DNA of 64,000 bases from the NCBI GenBank assembly GCA_002869145.1, contig PKTM01000020.1, positions 62,001 through 126,000 of the forward strand, given 5' to 3'. A program made the position numbers and the translations under genes. Under the pieces are notes generated by a model, which saw only the letters and a list, made by a program, of their open reading frames with translations, made no database searches and was not told where the DNA came from. The stretch is from Denitrovibrio sp. (GTDB lineage Bacteria; Chrysiogenota; Deferribacteres; Deferribacterales; Geovibrionaceae). Below are positions 48,101 through 56,420 of this stretch, piece after piece; position 1 is the stretch's first letter; each line of letters opens with the position of its first letter.

Positions 48101-49122
48101 TCGTCAGGAGTGTCGTCTTCTGTCGGAGTATCGTCTTCAGACGGAGTGTTGTCCTCGTCAGGAGTGTCATCATCAGACGGTGTATCATCCTCAGCCGGTG
48201 TATCATCCTCAGCAGGTGTGTCATCCTCAGCAGGCGTCTCATCCTCAGCCGGAGTTTCGTCATCTGAAGGTGTGTCATCTTCTGCAGGTGTATCATCGTC
48301 CTCTGACGGAGTATCATCGTCTTCAGGTGTATCGTCTTCAGACGGAGTGTCATCGTCTTCGTCAGGAGTATCATCTTCAGACGGAGTGTCATCGTCTTCG
48401 TCAGGGGTGTCATCTTCTGATGGTGTATCATCTTCGTCAGGAGTGTCATCATCTGACGGTGCATCATCTTCTTCAGGTGTCTCATCGTCTGACGGAGTAT
48501 CGTCCTCAGCAGGTGTATCATCTTCGTCAGGAGTGTCGTCTTCATCAGGAGTGTCATCTTCGTTAGGAGTATCGTCTTCTGCTTGGATATCTGCAGTTTC
48601 ATCAGTATCATTAATGTCTTCAGATTGCTGCGGCTGTTCTGTCTGGGGTGGAACTGATTCTGCTTGTGCATCTGTTACATCTGAGACAGATCCTCCACTG
48701 GTACGTGACTGGACATCAGAGTTTGTGTCCAATTCTTCTGTTTCTTCGTCAGTAATGCCTGTGAAAAGCTGCTCTGTGTTTACATCTGCTTCAGAAACAT
48801 TTTGTCCTGCTCTGCCAATGCCAGAGTCTTCATCTATGATTTCATTTATCGATGCTGCCTCTCCAGAATCAAAAGCAATTTCTGTGATGTCAAAACCTTC
48901 ATTTTCAAGAACGGAATCATCTATCTCAACCTGTCTGTTAGGGCCTATTTCAAAAATTCTGCCATCAGAACGCTCAAAAACTATTGTGCTGAAATCACCC
49001 GTTTTGATAATTCCTCCGTTTTCAGTGATAACATCTCTTTCTCGCAAAATTTTTTCTTTTGCATCTGATTCTATGCTTACAACGCCTGAAATGCTTTGTA
49101 CAGTTAATGTTTCTCTGGACAT
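45118..49122 (-). CDS. Giant acidic repeat protein with FecR/retention-module-like N-terminus, likely T1SS substrate
   Basis: A 1334-residue protein with almost no basic residues in its middle. Residues 1-75 (VQSISGVVSIESDAKEKIL ... GGIIKTGDFSTIVFERSDG) resemble the beta-rich retention module of LapA-type type I adhesins or a FecR-like fold. Residues 183-1042 are a run of hexapeptides DDTPxE (x is D, S, A or T, some with an extra D), about 130-140 copies. Then come three to four GHGNDxDGxDExNPGxSK-type units, known from large RTX-like surface proteins, and an acidic C-terminus (EFSEDSFDAGDFF) that could be the secretion signal. There are no Ig-like or RTX nonapeptide repeats. It is flanked by all type I secretion parts. 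It might be a calcium-rich or cation-binding surface stalk. Confidence 0.85.
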   Translation of the reverse strand: MSRETLTVQSISGVVSIESDAKEKILRERDVITENGGIIKTGDFSTIVFERSDGRIFEIGPNRQVEIDDSVLENEGFDITEIAFDSGEAASINEIIDEDSGIGRAGQNVSEADVNTEQLFTGITDEETEELDTNSDVQSRTSGGSVSDVTDAQAESVPPQTEQPQQSEDINDTDETADIQAEDDTPNEDDTPDEDDTPDEDDTPAEDDTPSDDETPEEDDAPSDDDTPDEDDTPSEDDTPDEDDDTPSEDDTPDEDDDTPSEDDTPEDDDTPSEDDDTPAEDDTPSDDETPAEDETPAEDDTPAEDDTPAEDDTPSDDDTPDEDNTPSEDDTPTEDDTPDEDDTPAEDDTPAEDETPEEDDDTPAEDDTPTEDDTPDEDDTLSDDETPDEDDTPSEDETPDEDDDTPSEDETPDENDTPDEDETPDEDDAPAEDDTPAEDDTPAEDDTPTEDDTPDEDDTPSEDDTPAEDNTPSEDDTPDEDDTPDEDDDTPSEDDTPAEDDDTPDEDDDTPSEDDTPSDDDTPDEDDTPAEDVTPDEDDTPSEDDTPDEDDTPSEDDTPDEDDDTPSEDDTPDEDDDTPDEDDTPDEDETPDEDDTPDEDDDTPSDDETPDEDDTPAEDDDTPDEDDTPTEDDTPSEDDTPDEDDTPSDDDTPDEDDAPDEDETPTEDDTTDEDDDTPSEDDTPTEDDTPDEDNTPDEDDTIDEDDAPAEDDTPSDDDTPDEDDTPSDDETPDEDDTPSEDETPDEDDDTPSEDDTPSDEDDDTPSEDDTPDEDDTPSEDDTPDEEDTPTEDDTPDEDDTPADDDTPTEDDTPSEDDAPDEDDTPSEDDTPDEDDTPSDDETPDEDDTPSDDDTPDEDDTPSEEDTPDEDNTPSEDDTPTEDDTPDEDDTPSEDETPDEDDTPDEDDDTPSEDDTPDEDDDTPSEDDTPTEDDTPDEDDTPSEDDTPDEDDTPDEDDTPDEDDTPTEDDTPDEDDTPTEDDTPAEDDTPAEDETPDEDDDTPTEDDTPDEDDTPDEDDDTPSEDDTPSEDDTPSEDDAPDENNSEKSDKGKSGQEHEDRGHGNDEDGIDEDNPGQSKSGDNDLKENMGHGNNEDGVDENNPGASKPDRQGYEDDEGSLNDESEALSLDEEEFEIDFDNIGSEEDTATTDDDTSDDDNSEKSNQGKSGQEHEDNGHGNDDDGVDESNPGQSKNDLDEEDDSSDNNKGHGNDDDGIDEDNPAAAKNSEDDEMSLNDEDEINFDEIETPVQKEQTGEQSDEETEIDLADIIDEDSESILPDDDSSESSGKGKGKKEDKNSEKDDSKSDDDIDFEEFSEDSFDAGDFFDNTDVDDSM
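45997..48576 (-). repeat. 18-bp/21-bp coding tandem repeat tract (DDTPxE units)
   Basis: About 2.6 kb of imperfect 18-bp units, with 21-bp variants when an extra GAC/GAT codon is added. On the + strand the units read GGAGTATCGTCTTCGTCA-like. Higher-order blocks of several units recur, a sign of past slippage or unequal exchange. All codon choices keep the reading frame. The tract is also open in antisense frames because of the repeat. Confidence 0.92.
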
Positions 49123-49258
49123 TCAATGCTCCGAAATATCTATTCTTAAATGATACTATAGTCATAACTGAAAAAAATAATATTATACTTGGGTATAATT
49201 TATAAGAATAAAGATTAAAATAATGATAATATTAAGAATATAAAAGTAAGGGAAAAAT

Positions 49259-51418
49259 ATGCCAAACGATAATTATTCAGATCCTCTGCTTCAATGCCTG
49301 GTTATTTTTACGAAGATTCAGGGGAGACCATTTTCAGCCGAAGCTCTCACCGCAGGACTGCCTGTAGAGGAGGGGAAATCCTCACCTACCTTATTTTCTT
49401 TGAAAAGATCTCAGGGGCTTTTTTCACGAGCAGCAGCAAAAGCAGGTTTTAAAACCAAGATCAGCAAGACTGGCTTGGATGACATTACGTCACTGACACT
49501 TCCTTGTATTCTGCTATTAAAAAGCAAAGACAGCGAAAGTATAAATGCGTGCATTCTGCAAAAATTTGATGAAACCAGAGAGAATGCATACATAATACTT
49601 CCTGAGATGGGAGAGGTCATAAACAAAGTTCCTGTTCAGGATTTGGCTCAGGAATATTTCGGGCTGGCATTTTTCCTTAAGCGAGAGATAGTTTATGACG
49701 ACAAAGACCTTGACCTGCTTCGTTTCGAAGGTAAGCACTGGTTCTGGGGTACTATGAAGATGGTGACGGGAACATACAGAAACGTATTTCTTGCCTCGCT
49801 TCTTATAAATATTTTTGTAATAGCAACCCCTCTTTATACTATGAATGTTTATGACAGGGTAGTACCGAACAGCGCAACAGATACACTCTGGATATTATCT
49901 ATCGGAGTACTGGCTATTTATGCCATAGACCTGACTCTGAAATTTATACGTTCTTATCTACTGGAGGTGGCTGGGAAAAAGAGCGATATCATCATGTCAT
50001 CTATTATTTTTGAAAAGGTTATGGATTTGAAAATGTCTGCAATGCCGAAGTCTATCGGCTCATTTGCAAATGTTCTTAAAGAATTTGAGAGTATCAGAAA
50101 TTTTATGACCTCATCAACCATCACAATACTTATAGACATGCCTTTTGTGATCATATTTCTTGTTGTAATTTATAATATCTCCGGTGCTGCTGTGCTTATA
50201 CCTCTTGTTACTATGTTTGCGATAGTTATCTACACCACTACTCTTAGGAGCAGAATCCAATCAAGCATCAGAAACACTTATAAAGCAAACTCAAGCAAAA
50301 ACGGAGTACTTATTGAGAGCTTGTCATCTATAGAAACACTTAAAACCATGGGTGCAACCGGTTATGCCCAGTGGAAATGGGAAGAGGCAACGGGCAATAT
50401 CGCAGAAAAAAGTATCAAAACTAAATTTCTGACAGCTTCTATCTCTTCTGTAACCAGTTTTTTTGTACAACTGAATACAGTTTCAATCATTATATTCGGC
50501 GTCTATATGATCAAATCCAACAGCCTGACACTAGGCGGTTTGATCGCTACTGTGATTATCTCTACCAGAGCGATAGCTCCTATGGGGCAGATAGCAAGCC
50601 TCATAGCACAGTTTCATCATACAAAGACAGCATACACTGCAATAGATAAGATTATGGATCTGCCTGCTGAGCACCCTAAGGGTAAAAAGTTTGTACAGAG
50701 AACAGAGTTCAAAGGCCATATAGAACTCCGTAATGTAAATTTTGCATATCCGGAAACAGATAAGTTTGCACTCTCTAACGTTTCAGCAAATATAAGCCCG
50801 GGTGAGCATGTCGGTATCATTGGCAAGATAGGTTCTGGTAAATCAACAATACAGAAACTGCTACTCGGTCTGCATTACGCAAATGAAGGATCAGTGTACA
50901 TAGATGGGATTGATATTAAACAGCTGGATCCTGCTGAGCTGAGAAAAAATATCGCATATGTTCCTCAGGATATTACGCTTTTTTCAGGAAATGTGCGTGA
51001 AAACCTTATATACAGAGCTCCACATGCCACAGATGAAGACATACTGCGTGCTGCAGATATAAGCGGTGTATCTTCTTTTGTTAACAAACATCCTATGGGC
51101 TTTGACATGCCTGTTGGTGAGCGTGGCTCTATGGTTTCTGGTGGTCAGAGACAGAGTATAGCCTTAGCACGTGCTATACTGCTGGAAAGCCCGATAGTGA
51201 TACTGGACGAACCGACAAACGCTATGGACAACACAACAGAAGCACAGGTTATAAGGCGTCTGAAAGAGCATTTGGCAGGGAAAACCATAATACTTGTGAC
51301 ACATAAAACCAGTGTGCTTAATCTGGTGGACAGAATAATTGTCATGGAAGACGGTATGGTTGCTATGGACGGCCGGAAAGAAGATGTGGTTTCCCGATTG
51401 AAAGCGAAGAAGAGTTAA
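49259..51418 (+). CDS. Type I secretion ABC exporter, LapB-like
   Basis: A 719-residue fused permease-ATPase. Residues 1-135 form a C39-like domain in which the peptidase Cys is absent, so it binds but does not cut the substrate. Six membrane helices follow (residues ~160-440), then an ABC domain with Walker A GKIGSGKST, signature VSGGQRQSIALARA, Walker B IVILDEPTNAMD and the VTHK switch His. It is the first gene of the operon divergent from the acidic protein (136 bp shared upstream region) and exports that protein by inference from position. A ribosome site, AAGGGAAA, precedes the start. Confidence 0.93.
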   Translation: MPNDNYSDPLLQCLVIFTKIQGRPFSAEALTAGLPVEEGKSSPTLFSLKRSQGLFSRAAAKAGFKTKISKTGLDDITSLTLPCILLLKSKDSESINACILQKFDETRENAYIILPEMGEVINKVPVQDLAQEYFGLAFFLKREIVYDDKDLDLLRFEGKHWFWGTMKMVTGTYRNVFLASLLINIFVIATPLYTMNVYDRVVPNSATDTLWILSIGVLAIYAIDLTLKFIRSYLLEVAGKKSDIIMSSIIFEKVMDLKMSAMPKSIGSFANVLKEFESIRNFMTSSTITILIDMPFVIIFLVVIYNISGAAVLIPLVTMFAIVIYTTTLRSRIQSSIRNTYKANSSKNGVLIESLSSIETLKTMGATGYAQWKWEEATGNIAEKSIKTKFLTASISSVTSFFVQLNTVSIIIFGVYMIKSNSLTLGGLIATVIISTRAIAPMGQIASLIAQFHHTKTAYTAIDKIMDLPAEHPKGKKFVQRTEFKGHIELRNVNFAYPETDKFALSNVSANISPGEHVGIIGKIGSGKSTIQKLLLGLHYANEGSVYIDGIDIKQLDPAELRKNIAYVPQDITLFSGNVRENLIYRAPHATDEDILRAADISGVSSFVNKHPMGFDMPVGERGSMVSGGQRQSIALARAILLESPIVILDEPTNAMDNTTEAQVIRRLKEHLAGKTIILVTHKTSVLNLVDRIIVMEDGMVAMDGRKEDVVSRLKAKKS

Positions 51419-51426
51419 GGAGGGTA

Positions 51427-53292
51427 ATGGTGGAAGATAATAAAAATAACCCTCAGACCCAACTGAGCTATGAAGAACTTAAAAAACAGCATGAGAAACT
51501 CCTGACAAAATATGACAGAATGGAAAAACGTGTTGATAAAGTTATAAAGCAGGGTGACAAACAGCAGAAGTATGTACAAGATTTGAATGACAAGCTCGAA
51601 GGATACATAAGCACAATAGACGAGCATATTATAACGATTTCCGTTGATAAATCCGGTGTTGTGAAGTCTGTCAGCACTGCTTTTAAAAATGCTTTCGGAT
51701 ATAAAAGTACTGAAATCGAAGGGAAAGAGGCTACTTTTCTGGCTGATAGTGAAAATTATGACACTTTAAAAGCATCATTTGATGAGGTTTTAAATACGGG
51801 GATCCCCTTTAAAGTAGAGGTCAAACTCCAGAGGAAAAATGAGAGCAAAGCATGGGTGGATCTATACGTGAAGCCTGTATACGACTTTGAGGAGATATCC
51901 GGCCTGACACTGATATGTGAAGACATTACAGATAAAAAAGAGGTCGAACAGCTTAAAATATCAAGATTGGCTGCTAAGAAATATGATTCAGGATTACTCA
52001 GTTTCATGAGCAGCATAAGCGCTGCCACTCTTCAGACAGTACCCAGAAAGATAAATGCTGTTCTTTGGCTATTTATCTTTGCAGTTGGATTTTTTCTCAC
52101 ATGGTCGTTTTTCAGCGAGATAGATATAGTTGTTAAAGGAGACGGCAGAGTCAGTTCTCTAAAATCACTTCAAACTGTTCAGAGTCCTAAGGCTGGAATA
52201 TTGACTAAGGTTCATGTGCAAGAGAGTAACATTGTGTACAAGGGTGAAATCCTTGCTAATATTGAGTCACCTGAGCAGGTAAATAACCTTAACAGTCTTG
52301 AGCTAAGGCTGATAGCTAATAGGGCAAAGATTCTGAGATTGGAAGCTGAGTCAGCATTTTCAGATATGGATGAGTCTCTTTTAGAAACATTTCCTGACAA
52401 AGAAATTTTCAAACGTGAATACAGTCTCTTCCTGTCTAACAAGGATCAATTAATAAAGTCTGTTGAGAGGCTTAAGGAAGAGCTTAGCCAGAGGGAATCT
52501 GACCTAAAAGAAGCAAGAGCCAAGCTCGAGTTTTATAACAGAAACAATGAGCTTCTTATCAAAGAGCTTTCAATTAAAAAACCCCTGTTTGAGCAAAAGA
52601 TTATTTCGGAAGTTGAATTTTTGAAAATACTTCGTCAGCAGAATGAACTGAAACTGGATATCCTGAATACTAACGAAGAGATAGAGAGGCTTGAATCTAG
52701 GATCAGTGAGATAGAGCTTCGTATATCAGAGCAGAGAATAAATTATCAAAATACCGCAAAAAAAGATCTAAGCAAGGTATTTGCTGAAAACACCGAGCTG
52801 AAGGTTCAGGTTAGGGATATAGAATCTGATATAGATAGAGGTGTAATAAAATCACCTGTTAACGGATATATAAACAGAATAAACGTTAAAACCGATGGTG
52901 CTGTTGTTGCTAAAGGTGAGGGGATTTTTGAAATAGTACCTAGTGATGACAAAGTCGTAGCAGAGCTTAGAATAAAACCTTCTGACATAGTGGGCATATA
53001 CGTAGGGCAGGATCTTCAGCTCAAATTTGATGCATATGACTACACTATTTTCGGCGGTATAGAGGGCAGAATACTGAGGGTGAGTGAAGATACTCTCAGA
53101 GATGAAAAAGGAGATTATTACTACGTTGTTGTTGCAGAGGCGAAGAAAAATTATTTTGAAAAAGACGGAAGTAAGTTCTTTATCAAGCCGGGCATGAATG
53201 CATCTGCAAATATCATAAAAGGCAAGAGACGTATAATTAATTATATATTGAAGCCTATTATGAAAACAATCCAGTCACCGATGGCAGACTGA
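51427..53292 (+). CDS. HlyD-family membrane fusion protein with cytoplasmic coiled coil and PAS domain
   Basis: Periplasmic adaptor of the type I exporter with an unusual N-terminal extension. Residues ~10-58 form a coiled coil, ~61-175 a PAS domain (DEHIITISVDKSGVVKSVST ... SGLTLICEDITDKKEVEQ), 211-230 the single membrane helix and 235-600 the normal adaptor: biotinyl-lipoyl-like segments, a long coiled-coil hairpin, and the C-terminal beta-barrel part. Typical HlyD proteins have only a short cytosolic tail (~60 residues). The extension lets the exporter sense a ligand or redox state, or bind a signalling partner. It lies 8 bases after the ABC gene. Confidence 0.9.
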   Translation: MVEDNKNNPQTQLSYEELKKQHEKLLTKYDRMEKRVDKVIKQGDKQQKYVQDLNDKLEGYISTIDEHIITISVDKSGVVKSVSTAFKNAFGYKSTEIEGKEATFLADSENYDTLKASFDEVLNTGIPFKVEVKLQRKNESKAWVDLYVKPVYDFEEISGLTLICEDITDKKEVEQLKISRLAAKKYDSGLLSFMSSISAATLQTVPRKINAVLWLFIFAVGFFLTWSFFSEIDIVVKGDGRVSSLKSLQTVQSPKAGILTKVHVQESNIVYKGEILANIESPEQVNNLNSLELRLIANRAKILRLEAESAFSDMDESLLETFPDKEIFKREYSLFLSNKDQLIKSVERLKEELSQRESDLKEARAKLEFYNRNNELLIKELSIKKPLFEQKIISEVEFLKILRQQNELKLDILNTNEEIERLESRISEIELRISEQRINYQNTAKKDLSKVFAENTELKVQVRDIESDIDRGVIKSPVNGYINRINVKTDGAVVAKGEGIFEIVPSDDKVVAELRIKPSDIVGIYVGQDLQLKFDAYDYTIFGGIEGRILRVSEDTLRDEKGDYYYVVVAEAKKNYFEKDGSKFFIKPGMNASANIIKGKRRIINYILKPIMKTIQSPMAD

Positions 53293-53293
53293 C

Positions 53294-53890
53294 ATGATAG
53301 TTGTTTATTCTTCAAACCCAGATATAGGAAAAGATATTAGACAATCCCTCTCTAGTCATAATATAAAATCGTATAGTTCTTACGCTATTGCTGAGCGTTT
53401 TATGCTTTCAGCCAGTCTTCTGATATATGCACTGGACGAAGCGGAGGTTCAGGCAGAAAATATCTTATCTGACATGGATACTGTCCCGATTTTATTTATG
53501 AGGGATATCCCTGACGACGAAGAGGGCGTTCAGCTTTTAAGAAACGGCGCAAGAGGGTATGGTAATTCTGTCATGTCCACGCCTGTTCTCAGACAGGCTG
53601 TTGATATTATCAATAGCGGGAACATCTGGGTTTATCCGAGGCTTATGAATAGGCTTATCTCTTTCATCCCTGTTCAGAGAAAAACCATAGGGATACAAGG
53701 CTTAAGCAGCAGAGAGACCGAGATATCTTTGCTTGTATCTGAAGGTCTGAGTAACCAGGAGGTTGCTGATAAACTGGGAGTGGCAGAAATAACAGTCAAA
53801 AAGATATTGAGCGGAGTTTACTCTAAGCTGAAGCTGAAAGACAGGCTGGGGTTGGCTCTTTATGTTAATAAGCAGAGCGGCGGCGGTTAA
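53294..53890 (+). CDS. LuxR-family regulator with degenerate receiver domain
   Basis: A 198-residue protein with an N-terminal receiver-like domain (residues 1-115) that lacks the acidic pair and clear phospho-acceptor Asp of true receivers. It keeps the GARGYGNSVMSTPVLRQAVDIINSGNIWVYP segment, which I associate with regulators in type I adhesin loci. The C-terminal HTH (LSSRETEISLLVSEGLSNQEVADKLGV) is a standard LuxR DNA-binding domain. It is one base from the adaptor gene and overlaps the next gene by one base. It probably controls the divergent promoter region 49123-49258 (inference). Confidence 0.88.
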   Translation: MIVVYSSNPDIGKDIRQSLSSHNIKSYSSYAIAERFMLSASLLIYALDEAEVQAENILSDMDTVPILFMRDIPDDEEGVQLLRNGARGYGNSVMSTPVLRQAVDIINSGNIWVYPRLMNRLISFIPVQRKTIGIQGLSSRETEISLLVSEGLSNQEVADKLGVAEITVKKILSGVYSKLKLKDRLGLALYVNKQSGGG

Positions 53891-56292
53891 TGAAAAATAT
53901 TCTGATAGTAGATGACAGCAAGCTTGTGCTGAAAGCTCTTCTGGCAAGAACTCTGAGTGGGAAGAAACTCAGACCGGTTCTTGCTGCTAACTTTCAGCAG
54001 GCTCAGGCAGCTGTGGAATCTGATAACGATTTTTTTGTGGCTATTGCTGATCTGATACTTCCAGATTGCGGAGAAACAGAGTTAGTAGAATATCTTCTGT
54101 CTAAAAACATTCCCACGATTGTTCTAAGCGGTTCTATAGATAATAAGCTACGCTCTATGCTGCTTGCGAGACCGATTGTTGATTATATTGTAAAATCAGG
54201 AGCTGAGGATTTGCGTTCGGCGATTAGCCTTGCAGAGCTATTGCTGTTTAATAAAAAAATAAAAGCTTTGGTGTTATCAGAAAATAAAACCTTTGCTAAT
54301 GAGATGGGACATTTTTTATCTAATCTCTTAATAGATACAATTTTCTGCCAGTCTCCTGATGAAATACCCGAGATACTTACAAATGACACCAAGATAAAGA
54401 TATTGATAGTGCCTAACAGTGTAACAGGAACATCAGGACCGGATGTTGTAAAGAAGCTTCGTGACAGCTATCTGGAGACTCTTGTGGTGTTCGGTGTCAC
54501 TACGAGTGATGATTCTGAAACCAGATATAAGTTTCTCAAAAGCGGTGCGGACGACTGCCTGATAAGGCCTTTTTACAAAGAAGAATTCAATGCGAGAATA
54601 ATGAACCTTATCAGAATTCTCTCGCAGAAAGAGCAGATAGAAAAACAGCTGAAAATTGTCGATAAAAATATCATTACCTCCAGCACAGACGAAAAAGGAA
54701 TTATCAAAACAGCCAGTGAGGCGTTCAGCAGTGTCTCAGGATTTGCTAAAGAAGAGCTGATTGGAAACAATCATAACATTGTGAGACACCCTGACAACTC
54801 GAAAGAGTTTTATAAAAACCTCTGGGATACCATTTCTGCCGGCAAGCCTTGGCAGGGCGAGTTTAAAAATAAGAAGAAAGATGGCGGTTTTTACTGGGTT
54901 AGAGCCAATATTGAACCAGATTTTGACTATGACGGCACCATCTCTGGGTATACAGCAATCAGACAGGATATTACGGATAAAATATTAGTTGAAGAGAAGT
55001 CTAAAGAACTTGAAGAAGCACAACAGAAAATTATGGATAGTATCAGATTTTCCTCACTGATACAGGATTCTCTACTGCCTGATGAATCAATACTTGATGA
55101 GTTTTTTAAGGAGAGTTTAATCATTTGGGAACCTAAAGATATAGTGGGCGGAGACACTTATTATTTTTATAAAGATGAAGACTGTTGTTATGTTATGGTT
55201 CTTGACTGTACCGGCCACGGTGTTCCTGGAGCATTTATGACTATGCTAGTAACATCTATTTTGAATAACCTGTTTGTTTCAACTTATCGTCCTGCTCCAT
55301 CATCTATTTTATCTGCTTTGAACAAAAATATAAAAGAGACCCTCAAACAATATTCTAGATCTGCAAAGAGTGATGCAGGGCTTGATGGCGGAGTGCTGAG
55401 ATATGACCGATCAGATAATACTATAGTTTACTCAGGTGCAAAATGAGAGCTGTTCTGTTTTGCTGATGGAGAACTTAATATAGTGAAAGGGGACAGGCAT
55501 TCTGTTGGTTATATAAAATCTGATCCGGAATATAAATTTAGTTAGAAAAAAATAGCTATTGATAAAGAGATGTTAATATATCTTTCCACTGACGGCTTTA
55601 TAGACCAGAACGGTGGAGAGAAAGGTTTTCCAATGGGAAAGAAAAAGTTTACTTCACTGCTTAAAAAAAACCTTGGTTATTCAATGGATGTGCAGGGGCA
55701 GAATTTGCTAGAGGCTCTTGATGACCACCAGAGGGGAAATGAAAGGAATGACGACGTGACATTGGTTGGATTCAAAGTAGTCCCTCAGAAGGTGGATACT
55801 AGTATTATTATCAGCCATAAAGGAGAACTGACTCAGGAGCTGATTAAAGAATATACTGATAAGCTTGAAAACGAGCTGGAAAAAATTGTATGGGCAAAAA
55901 AGAAGACGAGCAGGGTGCTAATAACTTTTGTCGAGATGATTCAGAATGTTTTTAAGTATTCTCTATCTCAAAACAGCTCTGGCAGCTATAAAGATAATGT
56001 AACAGTAAAAATAAACAAGGCTGAGGAGCAGATAGTTGTAGAGACTTTGAATCTAACTGACAGCTTCTCATCAGGTAAAATACTGGAAGATGTTATGAGT
56101 ATAAACATGCTGGATAAAGACGAAATAAAGAAACTTTACCGTGATATGCGTAAAAGCGGCGACGGTTCACATGACATAGGCGCAGGAATAGGTTTTATTG
56201 AAATAGCTAAGCAGACCGGGGGCAATATTTCTGCCGGTGTCGAAAGGTGTGACAAAAATCAGTGTGTTCTGCATATCACCGCCAAGGTTTAG
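53890..56292 (+). pseudogene. REC-REC-PAS-PP2C(SpoIIE)-SiaB fusion, interrupted by two in-frame stops
   Basis: Reconstructed protein of ~800 residues. It has receiver 1 (IVDDSK and Asp in ADLILPD), receiver 2 (degenerate, Asn in VPNSV), an Aer-like PAS (NHNIVRHPDNSKEFYKNLW), a PP2C/SpoIIE phosphatase (VGGDTYYF, LDCTGHGVPGAFMTM) and a SiaB-type kinase domain (from DTSIIISHKGELTQEL). TGA at 55444-55446 and TAG at 55543-55545 cut the phosphatase domain; both sides and the 32 codons between are in one frame and read as normal phosphatase sequence (ELFCFADGELN, DRHSVGY). The N-terminal part keeps the first metal-binding motifs; the remainder from ATG 55570 keeps the kinase. This would be SiaA and SiaB activities in one polypeptide acting on SiaC. 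Confidence 0.85.
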
Positions 56293-56420
56293 CGTGTTTA
56301 GCTGCTCACGTATTCAAATATATAGAAAATAGAATAGTCAAAGATAATCTACCCATATCATTATGTTCTTTTTATGAAGTTTTTGTTTTCAATGTTCTAC
56401 TTTTTGATTAAAATATTTTT

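Noticed and set aside
45997-48576. Repeat tract resembling a CRISPR array
   Set aside because: Units are 18-21 bp, contiguous, without unique spacers, and keep one reading frame across 2.6 kb; no cas genes are nearby.
45992-49153. Long + strand frame of 1053 codons (Ser/Gly/Val repeats) and other long frames antisense to the acidic protein gene
   Set aside because: They arise from the 18-bp repeat, which leaves several frames open. The sense frame has a ribosome site, a sensible N-terminus, a non-repeat C-terminus and genomic context; the antisense frames have none of these.
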